This document shows, piece by piece, positions 21,200 to 32,979 of a DNA stretch of 64,000 nt. Below the pieces are notes generated by a model. That model was given only the letters and a program-made list of their open reading frames with translations. It was not told the origin of the DNA and searched no databases. Made by a program: the position numbers and the translations under genes. Source of the stretch: Pachyseris speciosa (Eukaryota; Cnidaria; Anthozoa; Scleractinia; Pachyseridae); the NCBI GenBank assembly GCA_016490735.1, contig JAEMWC010000009.1, positions 1,966,001-2,030,000 of the forward strand, given 5' to 3'. How positions within the stretch are numbered: position 1 is the stretch's first letter; the number at the start of each line of letters is the position of its first letter.

Positions 21200-21973
21200 G
21201 AAGTATACAGGGACATCCCCAGTGTAATGGGGATTGCTGATGACATTGTGGTATGTGGCTTAACCGAATCAGAGCATGATCAAGCCTTCTTCGAAATGCC
21301 TAAGGCCACTCGCAAACACAACATCAGCCTAAACTCTGAAAAGCTGCAGTTCAAGCAGACACAAGTCAACTTCTATGGGCACTCTCTGACTGAGAATGGA
21401 ATCCAACCAGTGAAGGAGAAACTCGAAGCAATCTGCAACATGAAGAGCCCATCAAACATGGGGGAGCTTCAGACTATCCTGAGCATGGTAACCTACCTGA
21501 ACCGCTTCTCGACAAAGCTAGCTGACCTGACATCACCACTAAGAGAGCTAACCAAGAAGCACGTCCATTTTAGCTGGGAGCCCCACCATCAGCAGTCACT
21601 CGATAGGATTAAGCAAGAACTCAGCACATCCAAGCTCATTTCCTGTTACGATCAAAATCCGAGTACACCCATGATCCTTCAGTGCGATGCAAGCAAAACA
21701 GGCATTGGGCCTGGCTGCAGAGACAATTAGACTCTCAAGGCAATGAACACATTGTTGCCATGGTGTCCCGGTCACTCACCGAAACCGAGTCCAGATATTC
21801 AAACCTTGAACGCGAGTGCCTGGCAGTCATATATGGCCTAGAGAAGTTTGAGTACTACCTGCTTGGTCGGAACATAACAGTTGAAACTGATCACTCCCCT
21901 TTGGAACAAATCTTAAAAAAAAAAAAAAACAAACATCAATGAGGCCCCAAGCCGGTTGCAGAAGCTACTCCTT
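21200..21973 (+). pseudogene. Gypsy RT second half and RNase H
   Basis: Starts with the RT active-site region reading MGIADDIVV (the usual Y/F-x-D-D has Ile here), then thumb and connection (FYGHSLTENGIQP, MVTYLNRFSTKLADLTSPL). RNase H begins LQCDASKTGIG, has a frameshift near 21715, and resumes SRYSNLERECLAVIYGLEKF and ETDHSPLEQIL. A run of As at 21914-21930 adds another likely slip. The frame then continues past the LINE inserted at 21986. Confidence 0.85.
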
Positions 21974-23396
21974 AGATGCCTGCGAGCCTTAAAATGATAG
22001 ATATTGTGTCTTTTAGTAAATCCTTGAAAGCTACTTGGATAAAAAAATATTTGGATGAAGAAAACCGAGGTAAGTGGGAACTTTTCTTTGATCTTGAGTC
22101 AAAGACTTTCGGTGGGAAAACAGCTCTTACTGGCAATCTTAACGCAAAAGATACCAAAAATATTTTTCAATCTAAAGATAGCTTCATTAGTGAAGTTCTG
22201 ACAATTTGGGCAGAAGTTAATTTCGAAGACCAAATAGTTTCAGAGAACCACTTTCTCAACCAAAGCTTATGGTATAATTCGCTGATTAGAATTGACAACT
22301 GCCCCGTTTACTACCCTGCATGGCATTGTGCAGGGATTACAATGGTCAAACATTTAAAGGACGATTCCAATAATTTTCTTTCTCTGACAGAATTACAGAC
22401 TAAGTATGGACTAACATTTTGCCCTCTCAAGTATTGCGGAATTTTACCCACAATTAATTTTATGGATAACGCACCAAAATAACTTTGCAACCAATGATCC
22501 TAAAAATAAGTACGAAAGCTTTCGACTAAACTAGTGAAAGCTCAAAAAGCAAGCAAACTGGTATACACAAAACTTTTATCAAGGTAAAGTATATCTCCTA
22601 CGCAGGCTCAGCAGAAATGGCTAAGAGAATGTGATCTAGAAGACGATGAATGTATTAAGTGGCACGAAACTTACCAACTAGCTTTTAAGTGCAGCACAAG
22701 CACAAGGCTTGTCGAATTCCAGTACAAACTTTTGCACAGACGAATATCAACTAACGAATTCTTAGTTAAAATCGGTCTACAAGATGACCCAAACTGCTCC
22801 TTTTTGCAAAGATGAACCAGAAAAACTTAGTCACCTCTTTTGGTCCTGTCCCAAAGTGACTGCTTTTTGGACCTTGTTAATACAACGTTTTGTTTCGTGT
22901 CAGATTATTCCAGAAAACTACCAAATCAGCATCCTTATAGCTTAGGACTGATACCAGTTTCCTCCAAAATCGTTGCCAAATGAACTTTTGCCTCCTTTTA
23001 GCTAGACATTATATTTGGATTTGTAAGAATAACAAAACACTGCCAAAGGTAGACGGCTTTCTCAGATATCTTAAGTTGATCTATCTAGCTTAACAAAAGG
23101 CTGTGGGCATCCTACAAACAAAGTGGGGATTACTGAAAACTTTAATTTAGAAAGCCCCCCCTTTTCTTTTGTTTGATTAGTCCCCAGACCGAACATTCCT
23201 TCACTGTCTTCTCACAATGGCTTTGCAACCGGCTGTCATAAAAGTTCGATGCCTGAATTTAATTTAGAGTATAGAAAGTAATGTGTACTGTTTAGTGTAA
23301 ATATGTAGTCTTTCTTGTAAATACGATGTCTGTAAGTTTTTTGTGTGTTTTGAAAATATAATAAATAAAAAAAAAAAAAAAAACAGATGCCTGCGA
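21974..23396 (+). mobile_element. 5'-truncated L1/Tx1-like LINE with 12-bp target duplication
   Basis: The 12-mer AGATGCCTGCGA occurs at 21974-21985 and again at 23385-23396; removing one copy and the 1.4 kb between restores the Gypsy reading frame (LLLRCLRFDVNV). The insert ends AATAAATAAA plus poly(A) just before the second copy. It encodes the C-terminal part of an L1/Tx1-type ORF2: SKSLKATWIKKYLDEENRG, WAEVNFEDQIV and a degraded Cys-rich zf-RVT region near 22790-22870. Related fragments lie at 35600-36614 and 57490-58800. Confidence 0.9.
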
Positions 23397-23993
23397 TTTG
23401 ACGTCAATGTCCAGTACAAGCAGGGTAGATCTATCCCAGTTGCTGATGCCCTGTCACGAGTGCGTCACAAGAAAGCAGCACACAATGCTGACAATATGAC
23501 GGACGACCCTGCATCACAGCGTAACATCCACTTCATATCCACCCCCATTGACCTAACAGCAGTGAAGTCCTCCACAGCACAAGATCCAACCATGAATCTA
23601 CTGAAGAATACCATCTTCAACGGCTGGCCTCCTTATAGAAAGCAATGCCCGAAAAAACTATGGGAGTTTTCGAACTTCCAATGTGACCTCACATTAGAGG
23701 ACGGCCTAGTACTAAAAGGCAGCAGGATCGTCGTGCCAGCCTCCATGAGAAACCAAGTTCTCCAAGCAATCCACCTGGGACATCAAGGAGAGAACAAATG
23801 TATCCTCCGAGCTAGAGAATCAGTGTTCTGGCCCGGCATCTCCGCTAACATCAGGCAGATGGTAAAGAACTGTGACTTGTGTAGCAAGTACCAGCCAGCA
23901 GAACCCAAACTTCCCATCTTGCAGCCAGACCTTCCAACCCGGCCATGGGAGAAGCCTGGCATGGACATCTTTGAATTTAACGGGGAGAAGTAC
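23397..23993 (+). pseudogene. Gypsy RNase H end and integrase N-terminal half
   Basis: Reads VQYKQGRSIPVADALSRV (end of RNase H/linker), then the integrase zinc-binding domain with the HHCC pattern: IHLGHQGENKC and an NCDLCSKYQPAE pair. The core begins with PWEKPGMDIFEFNGEKYL, where the first catalytic Asp of the DDE triad is DIF. The frame is cut after Tyr-Leu codons at TTAA (23994) by the 7.6 kb transposon and resumes at 31630. Confidence 0.85.
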
Positions 23994-24595
23994 TTAAGAG
24001 CAAGTCTCTGAGAAAGTGAAGCCAAGTTGGAAATGAAAATTTTTAACCTCCCTTCATTTTTTGTGTGGAGGTAGGTTGCCTGGGGGGATGAACGAAAATT
24101 GCCATATAAGGGTCACCTGATGTATCGTTGTCATGGTAACCACAATTGATCATACCTGCCTCCAATTTTTTTTTGAGCCAAAAATGGCCGACAAATATGA
24201 CTCTATTTCTAGAGTGAATGTGAGCCAATTCAAACGACATTCCATCAGGAGGTAGGGCTATTCCTCTACTTTCAAACAAATGCTAATAGTATTATGACTT
24301 CTACAAACGACTAGAAAATAGTGACTTTACTATGTTGCCTGTCGGCCATTTTGACAAACATAAAAAACAAGCTCGATCAATTCCAAAATTTCTCTAAAAG
24401 TACTCTTTTCCCAGACACCAACTTCGCAGCAGAGCTTAAACGGATATTAGAGTTTCTAAATATTAGAAAATCTATTTGGGGAAAATTATATTTTGCCCAT
24501 GGGCAATAAACACATTTGGTGCAAATTTGAATAAATTCCAAATTTGGCCATTTTCAGACTGGATTACTTTTCTTTAAAAATGATTAGGGTGGGCG

Positions 24596-25485
24596 TTTAA
24601 CGTTTAACTGGATTGGTCATATGCGGCCAAATAATTTCTTCTCCTCAGGGTTTTATGTCAGCATACTTAAACTTTGAAGCAAGACAAAATTCTTTCTTTT
24701 CTACAACTTTTTTGAATTTGATCTTTTTGGCGGTAAAATGACGTCATCAATTTGGCGCAAAAAATCTATTTTTGGAGCTACGACATAGTCGGTCATACAA
24801 TAACAAACAGTGTACAAGGAGGATATCAGATCTGAAAAAATCTTTGAAATACGTCAGGAGTCAAAAGTTGTGGGGAGTTATACTTTAAGCTTAAACACGA
24901 AGAGGCGCTATAAAAGGAAAAGCTCAGACCCCTGTACGGTCAAACATTGTCACAGCAATTTCAGAACATACAAGCCTCCACATATTCTTCCATGGCGATA
25001 AAAGTCATTGAGGAACTGAAACAAGAAAGACACAAAATACTACAAACTTGTTGCTCAGAAGCGGCCTTTTATTGCACAAATTGTTGACGGTTGATTGACA
25101 AATGATCTGAACGTACCTTAGTTACCGCTCCTTATACAGCGCGTCTTCGTGTTTAAGGCTATTTTTAGCAACAAAATGGTGGGAAATTCAAACTTCAGAA
25201 GCCCACTTCAGTTTAGATATTTCAAATGTTTTCTCAGTTTTATGATCCTCATTGTATTCGCATTTAAAAAATGTAACTGGCTATGTCATAGCTCCAAAAA
25301 CAGATTTTTGCGCCAAATTGATGATGTCATTTTATCGCCAAAAATGATCAAATTCAAAAATCCAAATCGGACTAGTTGTAGAGAAGAAAGAGTTTTGTCT
25401 TGCTGCAAAGTTTAAGTATGCTGAAATAAAACTCTGAGGAGGAGAAATTACTTGGCCGCACATGACCAAACAAAATCCCCAGCGT
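24596..25485. repeat. Large palindrome inside the 7.6 kb transposon
   Basis: About 195 bp at 24600-24795 (GGTCATATGCGGCCAAATAA ... TTTTTGGAGCTACGACATAG) is repeated inverted at about 25283-25480 (CTATGTCATAGCTCCAAAAA ... TTACTTGGCCGCACATGACC), with about 490 bp between. It may be a nested foldback element or duplicated sub-terminal sequence of the transposon. Confidence 0.8.
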
Positions 25486-28400
25486 AATTAAACAGGGTAT
25501 CCAATTTCGCTATTTAAGTGTCCTTAACAGGGTATCTTTCTGGACCAGTAGCCTTGAACACAGTGTGAACCTTTGTCGTGCGAGTTCTACATGACCTACA
25601 TGTGCCTGTACCAACAACATTTTCAAAAACATCGAATTTTATGTCAGTTATAGAAAAATACTTTCTTTATGTGAAATGAAAAATAATAGAATAAAGGTTA
25701 TGAATAATTAAAGGTCTCTGTTCTTAAACAGATTATAGCGGAGCTCCGGTGGCCCGAAGGGCCGCCAAGCAGAGCACCATACCCATAGAAACCCGTCAAC
25801 TGTAAAAATGGCTAGCGGTATTGCTCATGGGCGCGCACGACGACGACGATGGTGGAGTTGCCCAATAATTAAAAATATCCTAATAATAATCATAATAATC
25901 CAACATGGCGACCATACTCCACCTGGCCTAGCTGACCAGCTAGTTTACAGCGTACATCTTTGATACTGGACATCCATCTTATAGCCAATTGACACCTGTC
26001 AAAACAAGGTATCCGCTGACCAGTGTAACGTGACCATATCGCGGGCTCAAGTTAAGACCTCATCAAGGTCAGCTGTTTTTTTAGTTGACCGCTGACCAGG
26101 TACTTGCTTTCGATTTGATCGCAGGCTCAAGCAAGGTGTGGGACACCCAACAAAATCGAGGCTTAATTTTTCGCGTGCTTTCTGCAGCAAGTAATTTCAC
26201 ATTGAGTTGGTTTCTTCATTTTGAGCACACCAACTTCATCTTCTTCGATCAAAGTTTGTCTTTAAATTCGCATAAAAAGCTTAAAAATCAAGAACTTGTC
26301 AAAAGATACTCCGGAAGGTGAACTTTCAAGTGATGAAACGAAGAGCGAAAGATTTTCCCAAGAAAAGCTTCAAACTTGGATCGATTGTGCGGTCGAAAAC
26401 AGTATAATTCAACGCTTCAAGGACTTTCACTTTACCGCGGCATCTTGCATCTCACCGAGAAAAGTCACTAACAGAACAACTCACCTGTGTTAATGGGAGG
26501 AACAAGTAGCTCAAACTCTGTGGAAGAAGCTCTTTCTTTGGACTTTACCGTTTGCTATTTTTGCGGATGCTTGTTTTTACTTTACTGAAACTTACGCATT
26601 TTCAAGTGGTAGAAACCTCTACAACACAGCGCAGGACAGTGAGGTAAATTAAATAAATAGAAGCTTATTCAGCTTGGCTGACTGTTTTTCAACCTTGGTG
26701 CCTCAACAGCAACTTTTGCCCTTATCTTATTAACACGTAATCACAATGAGTCCTCGTAAAATTAAGGATTAAAGTGGAAACTCAAGCTCATGTAAAAAAA
26801 AGCCGATCAAATGCATGTGCACGTGCACGTCTCAAAATCTGACATAAAGTTGTCAAAATGCTGTCAAAAATGTCAAAAACCAGTGCGCTTCACTCGTCAT
26901 TTGAAAAAAGTTTTAGAGATCTTTGTCGAAAGGGACCTGTAAACAACAGTTAAGTTTCACCGTCTATAAACATGTCATCTTAATTTGTTTGAACCGGTAA
27001 GAATCAGCGTTTGGATGTTAAAAACACCCAAATGGGTTGATTGGCTGGACTGGCTTTGATAAATTTTACAGTGGACGGGTCTACAAGAGAAATGCTGGTG
27101 TGGTTTGGCAAGCGCTTTCTTCGTTAACTGGATGATGCTTTGCCACTGAGAATCATTAATTGAAGAAGGTTCTTTGGAAGACATGGGAAGTAACAGTAAA
27201 ATTATCAAAGCTCTTTAGCGTTTTGTGTCAGCCAAGGAAAGATTTTGTGGGAAATGGCGCTATTATTCAGTTCTGTTGCGTTCCGGGTGATTGCTGCCTC
27301 AGTGATTCCTGTTGACTGCTCTAAACGATCAGATGTGGACCTCTTTTTTGTCTTTTCTACGGACATTTATGTCAAAATTGCTATGCAATTTTTCTAGCTT
27401 AATACAAGATATTTTTGTTACTTGTCTAATTTCTCCACCTTCTCCAAGAATCTTCGAAGAAATATTATTCATATTGTGCTTTGTTTTCTTGTAATAAGTT
27501 TGTTGTTCTGTTGTTTCTGAACCGCAGTCAATTCCTGTTGACTGCTCTTAACGATCAGTTTGTACCCTTTATTGTCTTTTCTACGGGCATATATGTCTAA
27601 ATAAATACCGATTTTTCAAGCGTAATCAGTACAAGCTATTTTTATTACTAGCTAGTCTTGTTTAATTTCTCCACCATCTCCTTGTTCGAGCAAACACTCG
27701 CATCGTACTTTGTTCGCTTGTAGTGTTTTCTTTTTTATCCGCTTTGAATTCCTTTACGCTTTCATCTTAAAGAAGTTAGGAGTCACGAATGTCTGTATTT
27801 TTTTTTTGCAAACGTTTGCTATCGAAAACTCTTCGATTTCCCTGCTGCTGCTCAATTGTTTTGGACACACATTAAACTGGCCCAAATAAAGCCATGCGAA
27901 GTTGCTCAGTGAGAGTGTGCAGCTCGGATTCTAGGTTTGGCCTGGCTAAATATATATAATGGCCTTCAGCTTTTCTTTTCATAATCGCTACATAACAGAC
28001 TGGAATGGTGTTCCATCGAACATCGTGCATGCAACTTCTTTAAGCAGTTTTGAGTCCTATCCATTACATTATTTGTGTCAATTTTAAATCAGATGTAGCT
28101 TGTGAGTGACAAGTATGTAATTTAATTAGGTTAGCTTTGGATTGTATTTCAATTTTACTTCTTAATTTTTGGGCCACGTTTACATTTCACCTCTCAGTTT
28201 TTAGAATGTGTAATATTAGATAATATTCTTTGTATGGGAATTTACTTTCTCCCAATTATTCTCCAGTCATGCACTTTTTTTTTTTGTATCAACCTAGTTG
28301 TTTTCGCATGACAAAATATTATTAAACTTAAAACTTAAAATTAAACTTAAAGTAAGCTCTTCAATGTACACATCCTTTGGACTTCTTTCTCCTACATGTA

Positions 28401-31400
28401 GTCTTTCAATTAATTTTATTAGTAGCTGGTCACACCAATCTTGTGGTATGTTTGGATGACATTTGGCACTAATGTTTAATGGGATTTCTGATGTTTGATG
28501 AAGTATGTTGTGCAATTTCAAATGTACATGGAGAAATGTGAGACTAGTCCTTACCTTTCTTGCAAAATAGAAAATCAAGTTAAGATGGCTAACACGGATT
28601 TCAAGCACTTTTGCTTTGGTAAATCATTACCTTAAATCGTCATACTACATTGTTAATTACCTTGATAGTGGCATCAACCAAATGCCCAATATTTTATTAT
28701 CAAGTTGCTTGGTCTTGCACTTGGCTGGCCAGAAGAGCAGCTGGATTTCTTTTGAAAACACTGTAGGTGCATTGATTGATGAGCTTAATGTCAGCAAGCA
28801 GTTTTTTGTGATAGTAAGGTCAAGAAGTAACTGATCTAAAGAAATATCTTGGTCTTAATGCATATCATCTAAATATTTTTATTGATTTCCATGTATCTTT
28901 CATAATTTTTTTGAGGCATGCATATATCCAGAGGATACACAATTTCTGATTTCCAACTGTCTCATGGGAGGCTGTGGATAACTGAAATTGCATTCATTAA
29001 TTTATGAAGTGATGATCTGAATCACTATATATCTGATGTGATACTAATTCAAAGGAGCAATCACCAGGCTTCTCCACCAATTTCTAGTGGCTCTAAACCA
29101 TAACTAAGTAGCCTACAGTTGAACTGGGAAACAGACCTGTCCGTAGGTATTGCTCTAAGATGTTAAATGTTTTGTTTTAAAAATTTATAGATGCAAACTA
29201 GCGTTGCAGGTTCTTTTTTACACAAAGTATTAAAGATTATTTTTAAAGTAACCTACCTCAATATTTTTATTTTGCTTCTTAACATCTCCAAACTCAATTT
29301 GGAAAGGAATTTTTATTACCTTACTCAATAGAACGCTTGTTTTTAGGAGGGTTGGGGGTCCAAATCCGTAAAAAGGGGTTCATATCTGCTAGCAGTTCTG
29401 GACTAAGGGTCCAAATCTGATCCACATCCGCGGTGGGTCCAAATCCACTGTGCCACTGGCTCAGATCATCTTTCCATACTATTTTTTTACAGCATTGGGT
29501 CTGTAGCTTGAGTGAGGTCAGACGGGTGATATGACAAGCAGACTATATGTAAATGCAAGTAGAAAAAGAATGCTTTTGGAGCTCCACTTTTAGGCTTGGC
29601 TAAATATATATACTAAAAATGAACGGATTTGTAATAGAAATTGAACTGAGTGGAGTGCAAATTCGTAGACTACACGTGATTTGAAATCGTAATTAAGTAT
29701 GATTTCAGACCAAAATTGCATGGCACAAAGTTCAATTACCATTTTCTTACACTCATTTTGAAATCATATATTTTTTGTCAATATCATTATTTGTTTATTC
29801 ACATCAGGAAACCGAGGTTATCATTTCGATAGCTTAGAAAAAGTATGTGATTTAGAACAAAAAATAATGCGATTCGCGAATAAATTCCACTGTCGAGAGC
29901 CAATCAGATTGCATACATTCCCAGTGATTTCAAAATGGGTGTAATCATGTAATCAAAGGGTTAGGGTTTGAAAGCCTCGCCAGTTCATCTCCACCCAAAT
30001 CCCATTAATACCACCTCCACCCCCACCCCCCACCATTGTTTTAACTATTACAACTGTTAACTGGACTTGTGATAGTTTAGCGGAGACATCAAAAAATGGG
30101 TTGAACCTCGTAAATTACAGTCCCTGAAGTGACACAAACATGAAATTAGTTTAAATGTCCACAAAACTGTTACTGTCCCAGTTGCATTTGCTAAGCTAGG
30201 CGTAACCTTTATAATTTCTACACCGTATGATGTTCATAGGTTATTGAGTCACTGAAAGCAGTTCTCAACAAGTGGTGTGCAAACAAAACAGTTTTCATAC
30301 TGTCAGTAAAGACTACGCCTTTGATATCAACTTTAGCGGACCTCTGCTTTCAGAGGCAAATAAAAGATACTACTAACGTAAAGCTGAACAGGGTATTAAC
30401 ATACAGTGTAGAGCAATATTTCTAGATTTCTTCGTCAGCGTGGAAGTAAACATTGTTTACCTTTTTCCTACGATGTTAATAACATTAACTATCAGTCTTG
30501 CAAAATGCTTCAGTTGGTCTTCGTCAACTGACAACGCCTTCGTCTGACATGTTGATTTGGCGGCAGACATTGTTTTCCAGAAGCTTGGATACTACCTGTG
30601 GTATCGATTTGCAATAATCTAATCGATAAGAAGTTTTATTTTTGCGGCGCGCCGAGCTGACAAGTCCTATTCGTGTGAACCAAGTCAAATATTTGAAACA
30701 AGTTTTGTATGTGTGCCTCAAGTTGTATAAATATTCAAAGGAAGTTTTACATATTTACAAGATGTTGTGTTTATTTGGAAACAAGTTGGATATTTCTACA
30801 TTGAGTTATATCTATATAAAACAAGTATTATATATTAAGAAGTAGTCTTATATATATCAAAGAAGTATTTTTGTCCATTTTGGAGCGTCATAATAAACAA
30901 ATAATGAAACATCCAGTCAGCAGGCTGCGCTTTGTCATTTCCGGTACCTTGTCACACATGTTGATTGAAGAACAACTTCTTCGTTTCTAAATGAACGCAA
31001 AGTATCTACCAGCCGCTTTTAGCTAAATACTCTATTCCTTATCTACAGACCTCCGTTTACTAAGCATGGCAAAGCATTATTTTGTGTAACTCCTAGGATC
31101 AACTTTCTTACGGCAGAAACCACAACATCAAAACAGTGTTTCAACCTTGTCAACTGTACTCTACAAGAAGCTAGATACTTGTAAATACACAAGCGTCTCA
31201 GTGTGGCTCAAAACATCCCTAAGTCTATTTTAGATGGAACAGGCTATACGTTTTGACCTGACTATCAGAATTTGTGCTCGAATTGGTGAAGAAAATGGAG
31301 CAAGCAAACACAAAGCAGTCTCAATAAAAGTTACCAAAACGTACAAGGTAGGCACTCTGTCAACTTCGTTTCAATCAATCGTGATGATCTAAAACATCAC

Positions 31401-31430
31401 ACATCATGTTTATTTCACAGACAAGATGAT
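25486..31430. other. Interior of the 7.6 kb transposon
   Basis: Almost 6 kb without a frame I can call. The longest frames (for example 28294-28608 on the minus strand and 26085-26493 on the plus strand) show no DDE, THAP or zinc-finger motif by eye. GGAGCTCCGGTGGCCCGAAG at 25741 and nearby lines are GC-rich compared with the rest and could be a promoter-like block. If a transposase was once encoded here it is now unrecognisable. Confidence 0.4.
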
Positions 31431-31629
31431 AGAAAACATTTTTAGAGCTTAAACGCTTACTCTAATCCATTTTAGAGCAAACCAATCCAGTCTGAAAATG
31501 GCCAAATTAATATTTGAGGTGTTTTTAAATTTCCATCAAATGTGTTTATATGGCCATTTTCGTTCATCCCCCCAGGCAACCAACCTCCACACAAAAATTT
31601 GCTTCACTTTCTCAGAGATCTGCTCTTAA

Positions 31630-32375
31630 TGGTCATCAACTACTATTCAAGATTCCCGGTGATAAGACTCCTCAACAACATGACCAGCCACACTGTGTGC
31701 AACCACTTCACAAGCATCCTTGCAGAATATGGGCTACCAGCCACTATCGTCGCAGACTTCAGATCTCAGTACATCAGCGAAAGGTTCCAAACAAAATGCG
31801 AACAGAGTGGCATCTCACTACACTGCAATTCCCCATACCACCACCAGGCCAACAGCCTGGCAGAGAGAACAATAAAAATTGGAACCTGCAAGTCACTGTT
31901 GAGGAAAGCACTAGTGGAGAAGGAATGCCCTTACACAGCGTTATGGATGTATCGCATGACTCCACTTGGTGACCAGATGCCATCGCCCCACGAGTTGCTG
32001 TTCGGACGTAAACCCCAAACAACACTCCCAAGCAGCAGAGGCACACTTAAGTCCAAACACCCAGAAGATGACCTTCACCGCAAAGTCAACCAGAGACACC
32101 AAGAAAGGCAAGCAACATTCTATGACAGAAAGGCTGGTAGCGACAAGAGACCCCTTAGTAACCGAGAACCAGTGTTTGTCTGGAACACCTTGAAGAATAC
32201 CTGGCAGCCAGGAACTGTGCTAAATAGGCCACGGCCAACGGAGCGCCCACGAACCTACACAGTAGACATTCAAGGAAAAGTCTACCAGGGAACTAGGGAG
32301 CACCTGAGATCAAGGAGCCAGAGTGACATACCGGCACCCCCTAAGCCGGCAGTAACCTTCCACCTATGGGTACAG
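31630..32375 (+). pseudogene. Gypsy integrase C-terminal half
   Basis: Continues the integrase core: NYYSRFPVIRLLNNMTS, the second Asp in IVADFRSQYISERF (normally followed by N-G-P; here FRS), and the Glu in SLAERTIKIGTCKSLL. The C-terminal domain shows LLFGRKPQTTLP, RQATFYDRKAG and VWNTLKNTWQPGTV, usual in Gypsy pol. Open to a stop at 32376. The altered context of the second Asp suggests loss of activity even without the insertion. Confidence 0.85.
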
Positions 32376-32818
32376 TGACTCCAGTACACAACTCCAAAGA
32401 TACACGCACACACAACAGCAAAGTAAGCAGACCTCCTCCATTGGCAGATGCTAGCCCTAAAGACAGTACACCAGCACCAGACCAATTACTCCTTTCCAAG
32501 CTACCTTGCAGTGAGAAGCAAGTTGATCTTGAGCCAACAGGTGCTGTTGCAACCAGCGAAAGAACCTGCTACCAACCCAAGAGCCACGTTACAAGGACAG
32601 GACGCATCACCCGGGTTCCAACCAAGTTTAAAGATTAAACAGAGACAAAGACTTATGAGCAAACTTTTTTTTAGTGACAATGGGTTCCTATTTACGCCCA
32701 TGAAACTGTTCTGAGTTCCTGTTGCCATTTGATAGACATTTGATTGATTCTATTAGCATTGATTATCATGTTCCTTTTTTTTATTTATCTGCATGTAACT
32801 AGGACCTCTCTTATTAAC
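32376..32818 (+). other. Gypsy pol tail and 3' untranslated region
   Basis: The frame at 32366-32638 is Pro/Thr-rich and ends TGRITRVPTKFKD, a motif often seen at Gypsy pol C-termini, so the real pol end is probably here after a frameshift near 32370. After 32640 the sequence is noncoding and AT-rich up to the polypurine tract. Confidence 0.6.
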
Positions 32819-32831
32819 AAAAAGAGGGGAA
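32819..32831 (+). other. Polypurine tract
   Basis: AAAAAGAGGGGAA immediately precedes the 3' LTR start, the expected site for plus-strand priming. Confidence 0.85.
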
Positions 32832-32972
32832 TGTCATGGTATGTCTAGCGTGACATTCCATATATGGGCATGTGCGCCCCACACATTTTCTTATCCCTTG
32901 TTGAGTTGAGCACATGGCAATTAAAGGAGACTTCAAACAAATGTTTATTAATATCTGCGTCCCATTTTACAT
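32832..32972 (+). repeat. 3' LTR (uninterrupted)
   Basis: 141 bp, TGTCATGG to TTTTACAT, same as the split 5' LTR apart from several substitutions. Followed by the second CAGAGGG copy at 32973-32979, after which host exon 7 resumes. Its last 20 bases (CTGCGTCCCATTTTACAT) are pyrimidine-rich and with the CAG that follows form a plausible 3' splice site. Confidence 0.9.
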
Positions 32973-32979
32973 CAGAGGG

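Larger units (their letters stand above)
23994..31629. mobile_element. 7.6 kb TTAA-flanked DNA transposon (Kolobok-like?) in the integrase gene
   Basis: Flanked by TTAA (23994-23997, 31626-31629). Termini GAGCAAGTCTCTGAGAAAG (23998 on) and CTTTCTCAGAGATCTGCTC (to 31625) are inverted, and the similarity continues inward with indels: the GCAACC...CCTCCACACAAAAA block, then GGCCATTTTCAGACTGG-like sequence (near 24548 and 31484), then ATTAGGGTGGGCG-like sequence; each end has over 200 bp of matching arm. Excision restores integrase. TTAA targets occur in piggyBac and Kolobok; the GAGC tip fits neither CCCT-type piggyBac ends nor proves Kolobok. No convincing transposase frame was found. Confidence 0.8.
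16351..32972 (+). mobile_element. Ty3/Gypsy LTR retrotransposon, heavily nested, inserted in exon 7
   Basis: Two short LTRs (about 141 bp, TGTCATGG...TTTTACA), a tRNA-Leu-type primer site, gag with zinc knuckles, protease, RT, RNase H and integrase in the Ty3/Gypsy order, and a polypurine tract before the 3' LTR. The element is 16.6 kb only because of later insertions: 16470-18766, about 21087-21199, 21986-23396 and 23998-31629; subtracting these leaves about 5 kb. The pol frame has several frameshifts. The LTRs differ at several CG/TG sites, as expected from methylation decay, so insertion is not very recent. Confidence 0.9.

Noticed and set aside
28294..28608. 104-codon minus-strand frame inside the 7.6 kb transposon
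   Set aside because: AT-rich, no transposase motif, no supporting splice signals or neighbours.
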